A model generated the notes under the pieces. It was not told the origin of the DNA and did no database searches. It saw only the letters and a list, made by a program, of their open reading frames with translations. This document shows, one piece after another, positions 61,013-64,000 of a DNA stretch of 64,000 nucleotides. Each line of letters begins with the position of its first letter. The stretch's first letter is position 1. Both the position numbers and the translations under genes were made by a program. The stretch spans positions 124,001-188,000 of the forward strand of contig JADFSP010000001.1 in assembly GCA_022560695.1 (NCBI GenBank). The letters run 5' to 3'. The DNA is from Pseudomonadota bacterium. Lineage in GTDB: Bacteria > Pseudomonadota > Gammaproteobacteria > Steroidobacterales > Woeseiaceae.

Positions 61013-61978
61013 ATGAGTAAATCGGACGCTTCACCAATATTGAAAGGCTGGAATACCTACTGGCAGGGTACCGGCGATATTGGTGCTTACACCAGCGGCG
61101 GTGTCAACCACCCAGCTATTTTGACGTTCTGGAATGAGTTCTTTCGAGCCGCGCAGGAGAATTATGACGCACCAAAACTAATCGACATCGCGACCGGCAA
61201 CGGCGCGGTCGTTGAGCGAGCGCTGGAAGTTTTGGGGAGCGAAAATTCCCACGTTACCTGCATCGATGTAGCAGCCGCCGCAATTGACAATGTTCACGAC
61301 AGATTTCCTGGCGTACGTGGCATCGTTGCGGATGCCCGCTCCATCCCACTAGATGACGGCGCTTACGATATTGCGACGAGCCAGTTCGGTGTCGAGTACG
61401 CCGGGCTCGAGGCGATTGACGAGGCTGCCAGGTTGGTTGCTGACGGCGGTCAGCTCGCACTTCTGATGCATATCGACGGGGGCAGCGTGCATAAGGAATG
61501 CGAGGATAGCCTGGCTGCAATTACTTCTCTGCAGGAGTCGAAATTTATCCCGCTATCCAGAGAGGTTTTCCGGACAGGGTTCGACGCGGTTCGTGGCGCA
61601 GATCGAGCGCCCTACGAGGCCGCCGGAAAGCAGCTCGCACCTGCTGTTCGAGCCGCCGAGTCGATCATCGGACAATATGGCGAGCACGTTGCCGGCGATA
61701 CTGTAGCTCGCCTGTATTACGACGTCGGTCGAATACACAGCAAAATTCAGAATTATGAACCCACAGAGGTGCTCGACTGGCTGAGCCGCATGGACGGCGA
61801 ACTGGAAGCCTATGCCGAGCGCATGTCGTCGATGTGCGAGGCCGCCATTGACCGGGAGTCTTTCGATCGTATCTGTGAAAATCTGAGCGGGCGAGGATTT
61901 AAGCTGGAGCGCGCCGATCCGCTCGTGCCCTCAGGCGAAGACCGTGCCCTGGCCTGGGTACTCATTGCGACACGATGA
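61013..61978 (+). CDS. class I SAM-dependent methyltransferase
   Basis: 321 residues with a Rossmann methyltransferase core: motif I LIDIATGNGAVVE, motif II VTCIDVA, a DARSIPLDDGAYDIATSQFGVEY segment (quoted in part) corresponding to motifs III-IV, and LVADGGQLALLMH. The C-terminal 150 residues are helical and unassigned. Divergent from the two sulfotransferase genes; the group may modify one product, but only position suggests this. Confidence 0.82.
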   Translation: MSKSDASPILKGWNTYWQGTGDIGAYTSGGVNHPAILTFWNEFFRAAQENYDAPKLIDIATGNGAVVERALEVLGSENSHVTCIDVAAAAIDNVHDRFPGVRGIVADARSIPLDDGAYDIATSQFGVEYAGLEAIDEAARLVADGGQLALLMHIDGGSVHKECEDSLAAITSLQESKFIPLSREVFRTGFDAVRGADRAPYEAAGKQLAPAVRAAESIIGQYGEHVAGDTVARLYYDVGRIHSKIQNYEPTEVLDWLSRMDGELEAYAERMSSMCEAAIDRESFDRICENLSGRGFKLERADPLVPSGEDRALAWVLIATR

Positions 61979-62034
61979 TCTGCCACGCGGCGCGTTGGCG
62001 CCGGTTAATCCCAGGAACATAAAGGGGAGAGAGA

Positions 62035-62439
62035 TTGGAGATCACCAGCAACGACATATCGGAAAAATTGCAGCCCTGGATTCGGTCGCAACTTGACTCG
62101 GCCGTGCAGACACTGATCAAGCTGCAGGTGTTCGAAGGCGCCCTGATAGAAGTCAAGCCGGCGTGGACGCTGCCGTTCCAGTTACTGATCGGCAAGGCCC
62201 GGGAGCAGAGTGATGCCAGAAATTTCCGGTGGTTCATCTGCGGCGATATCCCGCTGGATCACCTGGGTTCGGCCGCCGCCAGCACCCCAAGAGAAGCAGC
62301 GAAACATTTCGCGATGAAGTGGCAGCTGGACGCAGCCCGGCTGCAGGATGACTCGTCAGAGACGCTGATCGAGAACGCAGAAGCGCTGTACGCGCTGGCA
62401 GACGACGACAATCTCTGGGCGAACAAACGCGGCCTCTAG
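62035..62439 (+). CDS. DUF4826 family protein
   Basis: 134-residue soluble protein with FEGALIEVKPAWTLPFQLLIGKA and FRWFICGDIPLDH (quoted in part), which I associate with DUF4826; function unknown. It starts at TTG 62035 behind a very strong AAGGGGAG site five bases upstream. The gap to the methyltransferase gene is 56 bases, so cotranscription is possible. Confidence 0.7.
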   Translation: MEITSNDISEKLQPWIRSQLDSAVQTLIKLQVFEGALIEVKPAWTLPFQLLIGKAREQSDARNFRWFICGDIPLDHLGSAAASTPREAAKHFAMKWQLDAARLQDDSSETLIENAEALYALADDDNLWANKRGL

Positions 62440-62479
62440 TTCGTCTGCTATTCCAGCACCAGCACTTTACCCGATACAC

Positions 62480-62510
62480 AAAAAAGAAGGGCCGCGAGTA
62501 GCGGCCCTTC
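62480..62510 (-). terminator. Rho-independent terminator of the TonB-dependent receptor gene
   Basis: Perfect 10-bp arms GAAGGGCCGC and GCGGCCCTTC around GAGTA; on the minus strand followed by a run of Ts (plus-strand As at 62480-62485). It lies 28 bases after the receptor stop and may also limit plus-strand transcripts from the DUF4826 gene. Confidence 0.88.
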
Positions 62511-62537
62511 CGTACGTGCAATCAGAGAAACTCTGAT

Positions 62538-64000
62538 TTATTCGAAGCTCTGCGTCAGACGCACGTAGTAGCCAATGCCGAACAACCGATACGTCGAAGG
62601 ATCCGTGTTTGCATTGAACCCGGTGTCGATGTACGGCGGTTCCTCGTCCGTAATGTTGGTCACGCCGAGGGCAATGTTCGTACCCGTAGTCGGGAATGTG
62701 TAGGTGGCCACAATGTCGTGATACAGCAAGGAATCGATCGCCTGTCTGTAAGTACCATCAGGTTGATTACCAGCGAAGCAGTTACAGAACGTATCGGCAT
62801 CCAGGTCACTGATGTACTCGCCGAGGTAACCAATTGAGAGATTGTTGCGGAACCACTGGATAGAGTAGTTGAACTTGTCCGTAGCATACGCTCCGCCGTC
62901 CTCAGCTGTCGGATCGGTGAATCGACCAGACAGATCCTCTTCCGCGCTGAGCGGGTTCGCTGTTTTCGTGCGCTTCAGCAAATGCGACCAGAGCAGCGCG
63001 GCCTCCCATTGACCAACGTCCGTATCCATGCCCCAGCGGATCTCCGTGTCAATACCCTGAGCGCCCTGATCCGCGACGTTGATGTCGAGATCAAGGATCT
63101 GCGCGACGCTGAAGTCGGCATTACGCGTGATCTTGGCGCATTGGGTCTGATCACCGGCGAGGTGACACTGATCCAGAATGAACTGAACACCCAGAGAGCT
63201 GATACCGTCCTCGATGTCGACCTGCCAGTAGTCCAGCGTCACGGTCGTATTGCTGTCACCGAATTCGGGACTCCAGACCAGACCAGCGGTAAACGTGTCA
63301 CCGGTTTCGGGTATCACGTTCGGCTGACCGCCGATACGCGACCGGACCTGGTTGTCGACCTGAACGCCGAGCTGGGCACAGCCCGCCGGCAATGCTTGCC
63401 CTGCTGCAGGAACACACGGATCGCTGTAGGTCGGGAAGCTGTCAAGCTGACCACCGAAGAGGTTTTCGATCGTCGGAGCGCGGAAAACCGTACCGGCCGT
63501 TGCGCGCAGCTTCAGGCTATCCGATGCCTGGAACTCGACACCGAGCTGCCAGGTCGTTTCATTGTCGAACGCGTTCCAGTCATCGTAACGGACGCCCGCT
63601 TTGATATCGACAGCCTGCGTGCCGTTATCGAAGACCGGCAGCAGAACTTCTGCGAAAACGCTGGTGTTGTACAGCGAGCCATCAGTGCCTGCGCCAACGT
63701 TACCCGTCACCGCACCGGTAGCCTTACCCGAATCCGGATTATACGTGAACGTCTGACCCCAGTACGCGAGACCGGCAGCCCATCCCATTTCGCCGCCCGG
63801 CATGTCAAACGCGGATCCGGACACGACCGCGAGCGCCGAATCCATCGTCTCCGTGTACGTGTCGATGAGATCAGCTCGGACGTAGTCGATCATGTCCTGC
63901 GTCAACGTCGTAAGTGTCGGTTGACTTGTCACCGGGTCAACAGCACCGCCGCCGAAGAAGTTCATCGGTACGCAGCCTGTGATCAGGGTGGTCGCATCCA
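62538..64000 (-). CDS. TonB-dependent receptor, C-terminal part (runs off the right edge)
   Basis: 487 residues of the outer-membrane beta-barrel of a TonB-dependent receptor; the N-terminal signal, plug and TonB box lie outside the window. Seen are the barrel-typical GCVPMNFFGGGAVDP, VKAGVRYDDWNAF-like strands, FRAPTIENLFGG (the conserved FRAP motif), IPETGDTFTAGLVWSP, LDYWQVDIEDGI and the C-terminal LFGIGYYVRLTQSFE. Cysteine pairs in extracellular loops (DPCVPAAG, FCNCFAG) are visible. The ATG at 63965 is internal: the frame is open to the window end. The ligand cannot be inferred. Confidence 0.88.
   Translation of the reverse strand, partial: DATTLITGCVPMNFFGGGAVDPVTSQPTLTTLTQDMIDYVRADLIDTYTETMDSALAVVSGSAFDMPGGEMGWAAGLAYWGQTFTYNPDSGKATGAVTGNVGAGTDGSLYNTSVFAEVLLPVFDNGTQAVDIKAGVRYDDWNAFDNETTWQLGVEFQASDSLKLRATAGTVFRAPTIENLFGGQLDSFPTYSDPCVPAAGQALPAGCAQLGVQVDNQVRSRIGGQPNVIPETGDTFTAGLVWSPEFGDSNTTVTLDYWQVDIEDGISSLGVQFILDQCHLAGDQTQCAKITRNADFSVAQILDLDINVADQGAQGIDTEIRWGMDTDVGQWEAALLWSHLLKRTKTANPLSAEEDLSGRFTDPTAEDGGAYATDKFNYSIQWFRNNLSIGYLGEYISDLDADTFCNCFAGNQPDGTYRQAIDSLLYHDIVATYTFPTTGTNIALGVTNITDEEPPYIDTGFNANTDPSTYRLFGIGYYVRLTQSFE

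Noticed and set aside
1-64000. CRISPR arrays, tRNA or rRNA genes, prophage or complete insertion sequences
   Set aside because: None could be found: no regularly spaced direct repeats, no cloverleaf-like genes and no transposase or integrase frames.

Overview
The window looks like chromosomal DNA of a GC-rich gammaproteobacterium, probably a marine relative of Xanthomonadales/Woeseiaceae. The clues are the block polA - small RNA - engB - cytochrome c4 - dsbA, arginine synthesis through N-acetylcitrulline (acetylornithine carbamoyltransferase in place of ordinary OTC), a sigma-54-driven psp locus, and gshA, nudC, gspAB and FadE-type genes of proteobacterial form. The lineage is an inference from gene content; there is no rRNA here. 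No tRNA, rRNA, CRISPR array, phage or intact insertion sequence was seen, and no gene-free stretch is much longer than about 300 bases.

Layout. 1-5 kb: an SOS-controlled UvrD-type helicase (cut by the left edge), an alpha/beta hydrolase, a ferredoxin-reductase-like flavoprotein and two paralogous membrane-anchored proteins of unknown function. 5-10.7 kb: gshA, a bactofilin, a GGDEF/EAL protein and a small secreted protein. 10.7-13.7 kb: an expanded phage-shock locus (pspA, pspB, two pspC, a second PspB-like protein) divergent from pspF, with a clear -24/-12 promoter. 13.7-16.3 kb: a GntR/YtrA-regulated ABC exporter operon with a perfect 12+12 operator over its promoter. 16.5-23.6 kb: ECF sigma factor with a membrane partner, malate dehydrogenase, FadE-type acyl-CoA dehydrogenase, a DUF4286-DUF3667 fusion and a DUF4399 lipoprotein.

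23.7-31.2 kb is a mevalonate-to-farnesyl-diphosphate island: HMG-CoA synthase, isopentenyl-diphosphate isomerase, a single polypeptide carrying both HMG-CoA reductase and mevalonate kinase, phosphomevalonate kinase, diphosphomevalonate decarboxylase and IspA. Only a thiolase is missing. dinB follows ispA after one base. 32.4-41.1 kb holds gspA/gspB, an ABC-2 exporter with an SRAP protein, a FlhC-like regulator, nudC, an NRDE protein and a carboxylesterase. The last two converge inside a perfect 23-bp inverted repeat that supplies both stop codons.

41.2-49.4 kb is one tightly overlapping arginine operon: argR, argG, a DUF1611 protein, argC, argD, acetylornithine carbamoyltransferase, argB, argH. 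It has no recognisable N-acetylglutamate synthase, and the DUF1611 protein is a good candidate for that missing step. 49.4-55 kb: lptM (58 codons), polA, a small-RNA gene with two C-rich hairpin loops, engB, cytochrome c4 and a DsbA-like lipoprotein. The right end has an L,D-transpeptidase, a DUF885 metallopeptidase, two tandem TPR-sulfotransferases divergent from a SAM methyltransferase, a DUF4826 protein and the C-terminal part of a TonB-dependent receptor.
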